Assembly (NCBI GenBank): GCA_020536535.1
Contig: JAHLWZ010000849.1
Location: 1-64,000 of the forward strand
Source of the DNA: Pelomyxa schiedti
Taxonomy: Eukaryota > Evosea > Pelobiontida > Pelomyxidae
Length of the DNA: 64,000 nt
Reading direction: 5' to 3'
A program made the position numbers and the translations under genes. Shown one piece after another: positions 1 to 11,900 of this stretch (position 1 is the stretch's first letter; every line of letters begins with the position of its first letter). Below the pieces are notes generated by a model. That model saw nothing but the letters and a program-made list of their open reading frames with translations. It was not told the origin of the DNA and searched no databases.

Positions 1-530
1 GTGAGTGGGGGCAATACTCGAATCCTCTTACAGTGGTTGTTAACAAGCACGTCCCCGGTGTGTGAGCAACACTTCTTCACAACGTAGTGAAATCAATCTG
101 AGGATTCCAGGCTGGAGTCTTACAATGGGGATTTCCTTCCTCCTTGGGCAATAATCATCAGCGCCGCACAACAATGGATGCCGGCGGAGGTTGCAGGAAA
201 AAATGCTGAAAGCGGCCTTGATGGTGATGATGCATGCTCCAACATCAATCGACTATTTGTGTGTCTATCCAGGCATCTTGTCCACCACGAATATATGTGT
301 TGCCAACATATGCCGGGGCAACAGCAATACAGCTGGTCCGGTCCACCACCCAGGAACGATGGGGGGAGCCCATAACCAACCAATCACGTTCACGACCGCA
401 ATCACGACGGACGACTTTGTAGTAGCCGACAACCCCACGATAATGATGCCACGTCACGGCATCCCACAATTGCCACGCGGACCCCGCCGTCTCGTCTCGT
501 TCGGGCACGGGTGTGTTGTCAGTGCTTTCT
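1..530 (+). repeat. Repeat copy A (matches an inverted copy near 44.5-45.3 kb)
   Basis: Bases 1-530 closely match the reverse complement of roughly 44,520-45,318. Shared stretches include the start (GTGGGGGCAATACTCG), a block at about 120-360 and a block at about 385-520. By eye the blocks are around 85-90% identical, with small indels: a few bases near 225 are missing in the other copy, and the other copy has an A-rich insertion near 44,740. Reading frames through both copies are not preserved at codon level, so I see no conserved protein. It lies upstream of a kinase-SH2 copy at both places, so it belongs to an inverted segmental duplication. It could also be a dispersed repeat or a remnant of a mobile element; no terminal repeats or transposase are visible. 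The left end is cut by the window. Confidence 0.75.
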
Positions 531-589
531 GCTATAAAGCTTCGCCCCAAAACCTCCGCCCCATGATCCAGTTATGCGTCGCTCGACGC

Positions 590-1660
590 GATGCAGCCCG
601 TGTCGTCGCCGTTCACGGTGCGCAAGGTTGTGGTGCTGGCCAACGACCCCAAGACAGCCAGGCCGTAGTGGCGATGCTGGCGCCGTCGTCTCCCGGTGGC
701 ACTCAACGCGAGCGCGGGGGCACCCAGGACGCCGCTGGTTGCGAGGGCGCCGTCGTGCGGCGTCGACTTCGTGGCCACGATGCTGAATGACAAGGTGCGT
801 GTTGTGTGGTTGTGCTTGTGTTTTGTTTGTATTGTTATTGTAATAATTATTGTATTGTATACATCTACAAAATCAATGTAATGTTGGCCTATTATTTGAG
901 CATGCTTGTGGCGAGGAACCGCGGAGGGGTGGTTAGACGAGGTACCTTTGCCACAATGCTTGTGATTTTTTCCTATCTCTTGTCTTTTTTTGGTTGTTAT
1001 TTGATTGCTTCGTGTTTATTTCGGTTCGTTGATATTTAGGGATGCTGAGAAGTGGTTTGATAAATGACTTGCATTTTACTTTATTTTCCAATTTTGTGTG
1101 AATTAATTCTTTCGTGTTCAGTGTGTATTGCACCTTTGGACACTTTGGGGCAATGACAAGTATCACTTTCTTCTATCTTTTGGAAAGTTTCTTCTAACAC
1201 ATGGATAGGTACGTCTCAGTCATGAGCAACGTGTTCCGGCAGTGCACTGGCGTGGTTTATGTTTACAACACCCACAACCTGGATTCCTTCATGGAAGTCA
1301 AGTCCCTCAACACAACAGTCGAGAAATATGCCCCGCAAGCACCGAGACTGCTAGTTCCAAGGTCCGAGAGTGACACCCGCACCCTTGGTGACCCAAGACA
1401 CAGCTCAAGTATATTACCCATTCCCTTTATCCATTAATTTCGGATTTTTTATCATCCAAACTGAAAACTAAATTCATCAATCTTCTTCAGCAATGGGCCA
1501 AGGCAAACAATATCTCTTTCTGTGGAACTTCATCCGGAGGTGCAATCATGGATTCCATTGACAGAATTCTGGCCACTGCACCTATGTAAGTATGCTTAAA
1601 TTTTCCACAGTTCTCACTTTTAACAGAAAAGGGAAGAAACACGATTTTGTGACAGTCATT
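590..1660 (+). pseudogene. Degenerate Rab/Ras-like small GTPase
   Basis: Pieces of a small GTPase appear in the correct order. A first exon reads VRKVVVL and then a corrupted P-loop region with a stop near 660. In another frame GVDFVATMLNDK follows (compare Rab 'GVDF...', switch I to beta-2), ending at a GT donor near 790. Near 1,130 a remnant LDTLGQ stands where WDTAGQ is expected, followed by a stop. The piece from 1,201 reads DRYVSVMSNVFRQCTGVVYV, matching the region after switch II, and the exon from about 1,492 reads QWAKANNISFCGTSSG in the position of the ETSAK (G5) motif. The NKxD motif is replaced by PRSESD. Frame breaks plus loss of G1, G3 and G4 residues point to a pseudogene. A strongly divergent GTPase with unusual splicing is less likely. 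Confidence 0.5.
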
Positions 1661-2695
1661 GCAAGGTAAAACCTCCTCATACAACTATAAAATCCCCTCT
1701 TTAATCACTGACAGTTTTGCGGCGGTTTCATTTGGGGTCTAGTGAAACAAGGACAGTCCTGCAGAGGTATTCATTCCACACTTTTGGGCTGTTCATTCAC
1801 TCCATTTCCACAAACACATAAAGTGTGCAAGTACCCAGTTCACCACAAATGTGCAAAACGAGCTGAAGAAAAAACCTCGTGCTTGTGAAATTAAACGACC
1901 CTCCCAACTCTTCTGAGCAATTACACAGGAAGAATTGGTGCAACAACAGATTTCCTCGCACCACCACAGCTATGCTTCCTCCAAGACCAAAGGCCATCCC
2001 CTCAGAGGTAGTTGTGGTAGATGATGATGATAGTAGTAGACACGGTGGCCTAACAAATACTTACACAACCACAACAACACCAACGAACACCACCTCTCCT
2101 ATTACCACAATACAACCCCATTCTGCTATACTTACCCCCCCAGCCTCAATGGGGACTGGAACAGCAACAGGCGGGATAAGGACTGGGAGGAGCAACTCAA
2201 GGCAGAGTCTAGGCAGCAGCAACTACAACAACAGGAGCCAGAGCAACAGTGCTGCTGTGCTGGAACAACAGCAGAAGAGGAATGCATGCGTGTTCGAGGA
2301 ATATGAGTGGCCCGATAACTGCATCCAAGTAACGGGTGCCATCCACCGGGGTGATAGGCTTGGGTCTGGAACGTATGGGACAGTGCTCCGTGGCTCCATG
2401 TTGGGCAGCCCTACACAATAAAGGATATCCCTCTGAGAGGAGATGGAGCTACCCCTATTGGCAAGGTCAAATATGAGGCCATGCTTTTGAGGAGTGCAGT
2501 ACATATATACATTGTGCCGTTGCTATGTATGTTCTGTTTTCTCCAAACTTCACCTCTTTTTTTTTCACCATGGCATGGCATACATTCATGGCATTCCTTT
2601 TAATTTCTTTTTTTCTTGTAGATGTATGCGAGACAAATGACGTGGCTACTTTTGTCATGCCAGAGATGGCAGCTGACCTCCATTCGTTGATACAA

Positions 2696-2774
2696 AACCC
2701 TGCTGGTATTCCTGGTGGTGTGCCCACTGAATTCGTTTCTTGTATCTGGGCCGATTGGTTTTCTGCGATGCTAC
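2696..2774 (+). repeat. Arm 1 of a 79-nt inverted repeat
   Basis: This arm is normal coding sequence of the kinase hinge and alpha-D/alpha-E region, beginning AACCCTGCTGGTATTCC. Its reverse complement occurs at 3,043-3,121 with a single mismatch (TTGTATC against TCGTATC). The arms are separated by 268 nt. Confidence 0.95.
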
Positions 2775-3042
2775 TGATTGCTCTTCAAACGGTGAGTTAG
2801 TTTACTCTCCTCTCCTCTCGTCTCCTATCCCCTACCTCCCCCTTTGCTTCTTGGTTTCTTTCTTCTCACCAAAACCAACCCTAATAAACAACACAGTCAC
2901 AAGCCCTACAGCACCTGCACGAGATAGTGAGGGCAATTCACAGGTTAGGACCCTCTTTCTTCTTCTCTCTATCTGAGCTTTCAAAAATTAACATTGACCT
3001 AGGGATTTGAAGCCCAGCAATATTCTGCTCCAGAGGCATTCG

Positions 3043-3121
3043 GTAGCATCGCAGAAAACCAATCGGCCCAGATACGAGAAACGAATTCAGTGGGCACACC
3101 ACCAGGAATACCAGCAGGGTT
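3043..3121 (-). repeat. Arm 2 of a 79-nt inverted repeat
   Basis: This arm is antisense to the bases at 2,696-2,774 and sits exactly where the activation loop and following helices of the kinase should be encoded. The sense sequence stops after the HRDLKPSNILL exon piece and restarts right after the arm with the end of the C-lobe. The arm therefore replaced, rather than interrupted, the missing part. Confidence 0.95.
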
Positions 3122-4248
3122 CGAAGCTATGTGGCGCCACGATCCCACAATGAGACCCAACATTGGCACAGTGGTCAAAAAGCTCAAGGAAATCACCCTC
3201 GAGCTCAACATTCCCCACGACCAACCCCGGACAGATCGCTTTGGGCTTGAATTGGAAGTCTCGTGGAACAAGTTCAGTTCGTACGTAACAGCAGACTTGA
3301 ACCAGAAACCAGAATCGATGGGCGCCATGAAGAGGTCACCACTAGGTAACCCACCCAACTCCCCTCAGAACAACACACAGTCAAAAACAAATTTCCAATA
3401 CCACCTCCGCAGTCACTCATCCCCACTTTAGGTATAGGCCGCGACTTAACCGCGAAGCAGTTCTACAACCTCGCACAATGCTTCGGGTCATTCCCAGCTA
3501 ATCAGGCCCATTTCTTATCGGTATGAAGTACGTGTTCTCTGACAACGCACTAACAAAACACACCCTCCAACATAGATGGTGACACTGTGCAATCAAGTCT
3601 GGTTTGCTGGCCTCATTGATGAAGCTGAATTGCGCGGGATGCTGCACCGCACCCCTGGATCTTTCCTGGTGAGGAAGAGAGTTGCCGGACCCAAACGAGC
3701 ATTTGAGATATGCTCCGTAAGAGAGGGGGAATTTCAAATAGATGAGTAAGTGTAACCACAAGAAACCACAACTACACTCTAACAAACTAATTGCAGAATC
3801 TACGGGGCACCTGGTCGTTATGAGCACTTGAAAACTGGCATTTATGCCCATTCTGTGACTGCTCTGGTGTGGCGCTTGCACAAAGAGCGGGTGATTGGGT
3901 GTCCTTGCACCCTCGCCAATCCTGGCTGCTCTGCTGACTGTACATCAAACTCAAAATGCCCCGACCCACCCTACTAGTGAGTGTTGTCGTGGTCACCCAG
4001 TGCAAAAACAAGCATACAACTGATCCCAACAACCTCACTGTGAATTCAAATGTTGAAAAATTGAAATCTTTTTCGTTCTCCCTTTACCTGTACCAGTTGG
4101 CACGAAAGGCGGTAGGACGATCATGTATGTTGCTGCCACAACACCAACAAAAATCATTGTGGGTCTCTGCTCGGTACATGTCCGTCTGTGGAGCTGGAAA
4201 GAAAAAATAACTTCCTAGTTTCAACAACAAAAAAAGCACAAATTCCCC

Positions 4249-5478
4249 ATGGACGACGGTACCACCGGATCAGCGACTGCAAGTTGTGTCAACGACGTAA
4301 CGCACTATAAACCAACGACCGGGCAATGGCTACCACCCCCTCCTTCTTCGTCGTCTCCCCCGCTGCTAGCCCCCGATACTGTCGACACCGCGAATGGCGC
4401 GCGAGGATCTCAGCCCCACGCAGTGCACACCTCGCAGCCGCGCCGTCATCCCCACCGTGATCAGCAGCAGCAGTTGCCAGATACAGGGAGGGAGAGGCAA
4501 CCGGGCGAGCGGGAAATTCCGGAGACTGCAAGTTGTTGTGGTGGGCGTGGCGCGGACGTTTTAAAGAAAGTTCGCGGTGGTGGGACTAAATGCGTGAGGC
4601 CTCTTGCTTCGTGTTCGTCTTCTTCTTTTTCTTCGTCGGTGTCTCGCTCCCAATCAAGTAGTGGTGCTGCCGCTGCGTCGGCGGGGGGCGGGGAGCAGGG
4701 CGAGGAGCAAGCTCTGAGGGCTAGATTTGTAACAACGGCCAACCAACTTACCCAGCTGTATCTTCAAGGTTGTTGCTAGTTTATCATCGGCGTTGCAGGA
4801 TGCGTGGTTGTTGCTTCCATTAGTAACTGAATTGGCACCTCACACGCAGGCGTGCACTCACAGAAAAGAGCTAGAGAAGCTGGCTTCTCTGCATGTCTGG
4901 CATTGGTTCGGGAATTTGTTGAACAGAACTCCGGCACTAATGGGTTCACTGACAGTATTTCCGCACAGTCTTTACTACAGTTCCTTCAGACACTCAGTCC
5001 CAACCAAGACCACACGGGGGACACGTCACAGTCTACTCCCGCACAAACTCCGGTATTTCCTACTTGTGAGATTCTCTCCTCCTTGTCTTAGGATTTAGTG
5101 GGAGCACATCAAGACAGTAAGTCAACTAACACACTCATCTTGCCTCCTTCTTGTTAGGAAACTAATGAAGGTCCCATTTTCTCTTTCGAACCAACTTCTC
5201 CCCGGAAACGCCCTTTCGATTACTCAGGTTTGCTCCGTTCAATCTTTCACCCTATATTAAGGTCCCCCACAGATTACTATGATAACTTGACTTACTTCAA
5301 GCAAATGAGAATTTCAGATAACGTCACACCCAGCACTTCCACTGCACCCATAATTCTTCAACCCTCTATTCTCTCAACTACATCCCCACTTCCACCACAG
5401 AACGCACCGCACACAACAACCACAACCGGACACACTTTCGCAACTCTTCCCCCTCCCTCATGCAAAAACAAGGACTGA
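4249..5478 (+). CDS. HAPSTR1/C16orf72-like protein
   Basis: The reading frame opens at ATG 4,249, the first ATG after the kinase relic, and gives a disordered Ser/Pro/Gly-rich N-terminus of about 160 residues. The conserved core then reads FVTTANQLTQLY, an intron of about 81 nt (4,769-4,849), and QKRAREAGF with helix LVREFV. The pattern 'A..(V/L)TQLY.......KRA...G' with seven residues between LY and KRA is what I recall of the C16orf72/HAPSTR1 family, whose human member works with the ubiquitin ligase HUWE1 in stress signalling. Two further exons carry PRKRPFDYS and a Thr/Pro-rich tail ending at TGA 5,478. The family call rests on one short motif and should be treated as tentative; the gene itself is better supported than its name. 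Confidence 0.5.
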
Positions 5479-5930
5479 GGGCAACGCACACCGTTCCGGC
5501 AGGTGAACCGCTGTCCCCAAATAGCCGCACTCCTCCAAATTTCCTCCACCGCCGTCCGCTAATGGTGTGTATGAACATGAACTATCACGACCCATACACG
5601 GAACATACAAAGCCACACGCGGCCCCTATTCCCCCAAAGGTCAAATCAATCTCGTTGGAGCCAATGGGTATTACGCTAATTGAGAATTTTTATTCTTTTC
5701 CTGTGTACGTCTGTGCTCAAATCGGCAGATGAATTCGATGTTTCGGGAAGGCCCGGAACAATTTCTATATCACAGGGACGAATACGACGAATACGAATGC
5801 GAAACTCCCGGGAGAAAACGCCTCCGATCTCCCCCTGTTACAAAAAGAAAAAAAAAACCCAAGCACAAACACAAACATCACAACACTTCTCTATTTTGTG
5901 ATCTCACGGACGTTGTTGACGGCGCACACG
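5479..5930 (+). other. Spacer with a possible short Lys/Arg-rich coding segment
   Basis: Between the HAPSTR1-like stop and the RasGAP receptor start there is an open frame from about 5,502 to 5,704. It can be joined through a 26-nt GT-AG intron (about 5,705-5,730) to ATG 5,729 and onward to a stop at 6,076. The product would contain TPGRKRLRSPP, a run of Lys/His and an acidic stretch. Its end overlaps the signal peptide of the receptor gene in another frame, so one of the two readings must be wrong in that part. I have no homology for it and list it only as a possible small gene or an additional exon. Confidence 0.25.
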
Positions 5931-8900
5931 ATGATGTTGTTGATGAAGATGAGCGGGAGATCTTGGGTGCACGGGTGGCGCAGAACACGAGTTTTCACGG
6001 TGATTGGGGCTCTGTTGGCCATTTGCACTCTGAGGGGTGCAGTTTCTGCTCCTACTGCTGCGTGTTGCGTGAATGACGTCACGTTGTGCGGTGTGAAGGG
6101 GAGCACAACCACTTGTTATTCTGATACAAAGTTCGTCTCAAATGCGAAGCCCCAGTTCGTAGTCCAGAGGTAGTAGCCCAGTTGTTTGTTAATTCGCTTC
6201 TCAGCTTTACCTAAGGGACTACTGGTACAACTTGAACTCCACACTCAAGTCTGGTATCTCAATTTCTGGTAGTGACAGAGTCTACTACTACCACACTGCC
6301 AACTGTGCGTTTACTGAACAGTATGTCAAAATTATATTTTGCTTTCAGCCTCATGTAGTACTCATGTAGGGCTGAGGGAGCAAAACCCTTTATGGCATGG
6401 GGTGATCCCCCTTCCAAGTACTGGACTGTGAATCCAGAAACTATTCCATACAACACCATTCGTAAGTACCCTTATTATTTTCATAGACACTTACAGTCTA
6501 GAGCTTTGCGGAATTAGGATAGCATGCTATGATAATAACCAGTGGACATATTCTTCTGATTTTAATTTTACCTGTAAATTTTTCCCTAGTCCATTCCTCA
6601 GTAACACACTCTGGTATAGATATTGCCACATGGACATGTTCTTCATATATAGAAGCCCCAAAGATTACAATCCCTACTGCGGGTACTATTAGTACATACA
6701 ATGTTCCGATTGGATCACAAGCAAGTGTTTCACTAGAGGTGAGATTTCATAATATGTATCACACATTCACCTGGCACAGTGGAGTTGGGCATCAACTGAC
6801 AAGGTTACGTGCGTGTGCAAATCCTTCAATGTTACTCTTAGCTCCCTGACTGACGCGCGATCTATAATAACCGTACCCCTCCCTTCTTTCCAGACCGGTT
6901 TTAATTCATTAATTTTACATAAAAAAAGAGTGCCACTTGCACACCACAACGCAACGATTCTGCTAAAAGTTACTTTACTTTGACCCGAAACGTGCCCAGT
7001 GGTTTTTGGAGGATGAATGTTTCAATGTCCAATGCCAGTAAAAATCAGTTCGCTTTTAGCCGTAAATTCACATTTTATAGGGGATCCTAGTATTGTGAGA
7101 TCTATTGAATATTCGAGAGTGTGTGTTCAAGAAACACCTACCACTCCCAAATTAATCTCCCCACAAGTGTGTAAAGAGATTACTCAAATCCCATATTTAA
7201 TGATGATCAGAACAATTCTGTGGTCCTTGATCTTTCTCCGCAGCTTATATGGAATTCCTCATCATTTGGTTTTAGCTGTGTTACTATGGATACAGCATAC
7301 ACAGTCAGCATAGAATCCCTTGATGGAAGTTACTCAGTTCAGACTTCACAGGTTTGGGCTATTCAAATATTAGCACAAACCCACTTGTAATAGAGTCCCT
7401 CCGGGGTGGCTACAGTAACTTGGCAAGCTACTGATCTGCCAGGTGATACTATGTTTAAATGGAAAATCACTGCTACCAAGTCTAAAAGTGTAAGTAGCAC
7501 TTTTAGGTGCTTGTCTCACATTTTCATAGGGAGAGTCTCTCAGTGCCACTTCAGAAACTTTTTATTTTTCAACTTGTGTTCTAACTGGGCCAACAACCCC
7601 CACACTGGGGACTGAAAATTATAGTACTCTCACCACCACACCCCTTTTCATTCCCTCATGAATCCTCTAGTTCTAAACCCAACGAAGTTGGCATGGCAAG
7701 CTCCTAGTAGTTGGGGTGAAGTATGTTCGTTGCCCACGATATCCCTGTATGACGTGTATGTCTCAGTGCTTTCTTGGTTTGACTTATCATCTAAAATGAC
7801 ACCGGGTATCAAAGAAACAAAAAGTCTTCTTAACTTAACACTCAGTTTCTAGTTCCCATAGTCACAACAGAATTTCTTCTACCTTTCTTAGAGGATAATG
7901 ATTACTTTTGGAAAGTTGTAGCTGTTGGAACTGGGGGAAACACCAGTTCAGCTACCTATCAATTCACCAGTATAGTCCCAGTTCCTCGTTGCTTTTAATG
8001 TGCATTGAACTATTATAGTTTGTACTCCATCAGAACCCTATGCTCCTGCCCTTTATTCACCCGCTAATGCTACAAGGTTCATCAACTCTGGGTTATTTGT
8101 TACTTTGGAATGGGTTAGTTTTTGCTGTCTTCTCCTCTGTCTCAGTTTTATTAGATGAAAGTAACCAATTGGGGAACTGTTTGCAGAACAAACATATCCA
8201 CATATGACTTGCTACTTGATGACGTCTCTATCCTCAACACAACTTCGAAAACAACAAGCTTCACTACAACCCAGGGATATCACAAGTGGACTGTAATGGT
8301 ATCTCCCCAGATACTTTTTTTTTTCTATTGAAGGGGAAAATAAAATCAAATATAAAATTCGACTAGAAGGAAATATATTTATATTAAATCTTCCTGCAGG
8401 CATATAATGGACATTTCTTCAGTGAAACATCAGCTGAATTCTATTTCTACATTTGTGAGAGCACCGCTCCACAACTTCCTTCTCTCTCCTCAATGCATCC
8501 ACAAGAGAACGATACAGATAACACATTTCGACGGTTTCTTTCATTCTTATATGCAACCGTTCCCGTTTGACATCTTCCCAGTACATTCAGCTGGAGTGAT
8601 GTTAGTGACTGGGGTAATTCCTGTGAAATGTAAGATGCATTCATCACTTCGTACGTTAATGACACCAACTTAGGACCACCAAGCAATATTCTGTTTCAGT
8701 GCGGGACCCCACTGGAACTATCACACATGTTTTTGTTGAGAGTCCAACTGCCTCTACGTATATGGTACTTCCGTTAACGGGCAGGTACTCTTGGTGGATA
8801 ACAGCTTTCAACGGCCTATCGAGTGTGCTATTCCAATTCTCAACGGTGCTTCTTTTCTCATTAAAGGCAGACGCCACTACATCAGTTTTGTCATGGGATG

Positions 8901-11900
8901 TTTGTGTTCCCGTTGCTCCTTCCGGAATTGTCCTTGTATCTCCTATCTTAGGGTCTGTGATTTACACCACTGGAAGAATAGAGTTCTACTGGAATATTTC
9001 TGACTGGGGTGTACCGTGCCAAACACCTGAAAAAACTTTTTTTTTCTACTTAGGTATTGCTTGGAATAGTTCCATACAAGTCTTAGCCTTTTATTACCAG
9101 GTTCGAGTTCCACAAGTTTGACCCTTCTTGGTACTACCACCTCCTCCAATTGGACCATTTTGTTCTGCCCAGTCAATGGCACACTTTATTGGGGAGTTGC
9201 TTCGTCAAATGGCGTACTGAACTCCACAATTTTTATCTCCTCATTCATTTTTAATGAATGCACGAACTCGGGCCCTGATGTGTGCTTTTTTTTTTTAAAA
9301 CAAACGTTATTGCTCACTTCAGTCAGACTGTGACTCTTAAAAACCCCACGATCAATACAACAGTGACTACAAATGTAACGACGTTGTACTGGAATCCAAT
9401 TATAAAGTTGCTCTCCTTAACGTAAATCCTATTCTTACCAACCCAGTTTTGGCACGAACTGTGGAAATTTGTCCTACCCACATGAGTACCGAGTTTTTCT
9501 TGGTAGATTGAACAACGCAACAGAGTTTTGCAGGCTATCATCCAGCTCTGATACTCGTATCACGACTCCAGTATTACCAGAAGGCTGGTGGTCATGGTAC
9601 ATTGCAGTTTATAATGGGTTTCAGCAAAGTATCTCCTCAGCCTGGCAATTTTTTGTTTGCTATCCTGTTCCCCCTGGCACACCCATTCTGTCAACTCCTT
9701 CCAACTATTTTTTTATTTCATCAGTGGTACTAGATTGGTCTGCTGTCAATTGTATGCTCAATTCTGCACTTTATGGCAATTTACTCCCGACAGGGGGGAA
9801 GTCCTGCGGAGAAAGTGAAAGTTTATCCTTGGCAGTCGTTGGAGGCACACTGGACTTTTCGACTAGCATACCCATAACTAGTTCTGAATACGTTTTCACG
9901 GGAGACTTCTTTGGCAATTACCAAAAATACACCTGGAAGGTGACCGCCACCAAAGGGGGTCACGTGGTTTCCTCTGAGACAAGGAACTTTACTGTTTGTC
10001 TTCCCCATGCTGCCACGGTTACTTTGAATCCTCCCAGTATTCCTTTTTTTTTCCTGTCCTTATTTGGGTTTCACATCCTGAAGAGACTGACTTCTATAAT
10101 GGCACTGTTGTTCTGTCATGGGACGCAACAGACCCCACAGCTAATAGCTGTGGCAGAAGTATCTATTATATTCTTTATATAAGGTCAGCGGCCGACTCCT
10201 CCGAATTGTGGATTAACACCACAGAGACCAAGTAAATCGTCCTTTTGCAGATTACTCTCTAATATGTTTTAGACGAACCTTGATTTTATCTGAAGCCAAA
10301 TTCAACTGGAACGTAAAAGCTTATAACGGTCTAGAAGGACCTTGGGGAGATAATAGCAGTACAGTTAGCCCTTTTTTGATATGTATTTCCGTGAGGCCAA
10401 GGTATTTTTTTTTACTATTAATTCCAAGTAATCAAAGTCTAGTCCTGCTTCGTATCTCTCACCTACTAACGGTTCCATAACTGTTGAACCAATTTGGCTT
10501 GTGTGGTCATCAACTGTGTCTTTGGGCAAGGCGTGCACAGGAACTTCTCCAGTAACTTATTTATTTGTTAATGGAGGAGGTTTTGGGGAACAACTGGTGG
10601 CGACAAAGCTCTTCAGTGATGCTCCACAGTGGTACTTACCTGCGTACTATCCATCTGGTTTGTTCTTGGCTCTCGTTGTTGTTTATCAACACACAAAAGG
10701 AATTTACTATTGGAGGGTTGTATTCTTTAATGGCGAGGCCAATTCCTCTTCAAATCCTCAAATGTTCCAAGTACCCTTTATTTCATCGGCCTAAGAGTTT
10801 TCAGGTTTTCTAAGTGTGTCCCTGAAGCACCTGGCACTTTTTCATTGCTTACACCAGCAAACAACACCATTACACCTCTCTCACCCAACCAAATTCTTTC
10901 CTGGTCTTCATCCTCTATTGGTGAGTCCTGTACTCGCTCTCAGACAATGACATACAGTATCTACCTGTCTCGTTCAAACCCCCCAGCGTTCTTTACGTCC
11001 ACCGACTCTATTTCGTTTGCACTTAGCGACTGGACCTTTGCCGTGTGGTATTGGAAGGTGATTGCTCAAAATTCCTGGTACTCAACAGAATCCAGTGTGG
11101 CCGCATTCAGAGTAAGAAACCCTGCATAACCTCGGTCTTCACTTACAGATCTAGATATGTGTTTCTTCTCCTCCTACTTCAGCGGAGATGGTTTCCCCCC
11201 TCACGGCACAGTATATCGACTCCCCTAATTTTGACTTGAAATTCCTAGCGACATCGAACTGGGGCATTGCGTGCTTAAGCAGCTTGCCACAGAATTATTA
11301 TAGTGTATGTAATTATTCTTATTTCCCTTCTCTAACAAAAAAGCAAGGTTTCCTTTGGGAGAGCTGAGCAATTCCAAACGTTCACCATACCAGGAAATTC
11401 TACAGGCCTAATCACTGTACCGGTATACGTTTTCCCTCAGTTCTGGGTTTTTCACACTTTTTTTTTAGGTCTACAACGTTTCACAACAACAGTGGTCATG
11501 GCAAATCACTACTTGTAATTTGGAAGGCAAATGTATAAGTAGTATGAAAAGTGTATGTGCAACTAAGTAATTTCTCTTCTAACCAACAACAAGTTTTTCA
11601 AAGTATGCCAGCGACCTGCTGCAACAACGTTGCTTTACCCTCTAGATAACACATCTGCGCTATTAAATACAGGTACTAAAAAATGTAATGCCATACCTCC
11701 TCTCTTAACTTCGAGACAGGTGTGAAACTTCAGTGGGCTCCTTTTACAAGTGAAATGGTTGGCTCCCCCTGTGCGGACACCCTCACTCCTCCAACGATAT
11801 TTGTTTACATGGAATCTATTGATTCTCTGGGGCAGGATGGGATACCCTACAGCGTCGTATTTTCTGCACAATCAACAGCTGCAACAGAAACTGCCGAAAT

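Larger units (their letters stand above)
1972..3977 (+). pseudogene. Kinase-SH2 (SHK-like) paralogue with a broken kinase domain
   Basis: This is a second copy of the minus-strand gene at 40,219-43,416. After a Thr/Ser/Asn-rich N-terminus the glycine loop reads GSGTYGTVLRG (about 2,355-2,390). A one-base shift near 2,410 throws the frame out before YTIKDIPL, which holds the ATP-binding lysine. The hinge region follows (DVATFVMPEMAADLHSL), and the HRD loop is split by an intron and reads HRDLKPSNILLQRHS (about 2,935-3,042). Next, in place of the DFG-to-alpha-G region, lies a 79-nt inverted copy of the hinge-region exon. Sequence resumes at the end of the C-lobe (MWRHDPTMRPN). The C-terminal SH2 domain looks intact, with PGSFLVRKR (about 3,655), and ends at TAG 3,975-3,977. 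The frameshift and the loss of the activation segment argue for a pseudogene; an assembly error at the inverted repeat could explain part of the damage. Confidence 0.85.

Noticed and set aside
4793-5098. An extra exon or separate gene in the frame starting ALQDAWLLLP
   Set aside because: Its frame runs against the conserved KRAREAGF exon; removing the whole 81-nt stretch as one intron gives the family spacing.
9100-9116. GGTTCGAGTTCC, which resembles a tRNA B box
   Set aside because: It lies in a repeat exon of the RasGAP receptor, and no A box, acceptor stem or cloverleaf can be formed around it.
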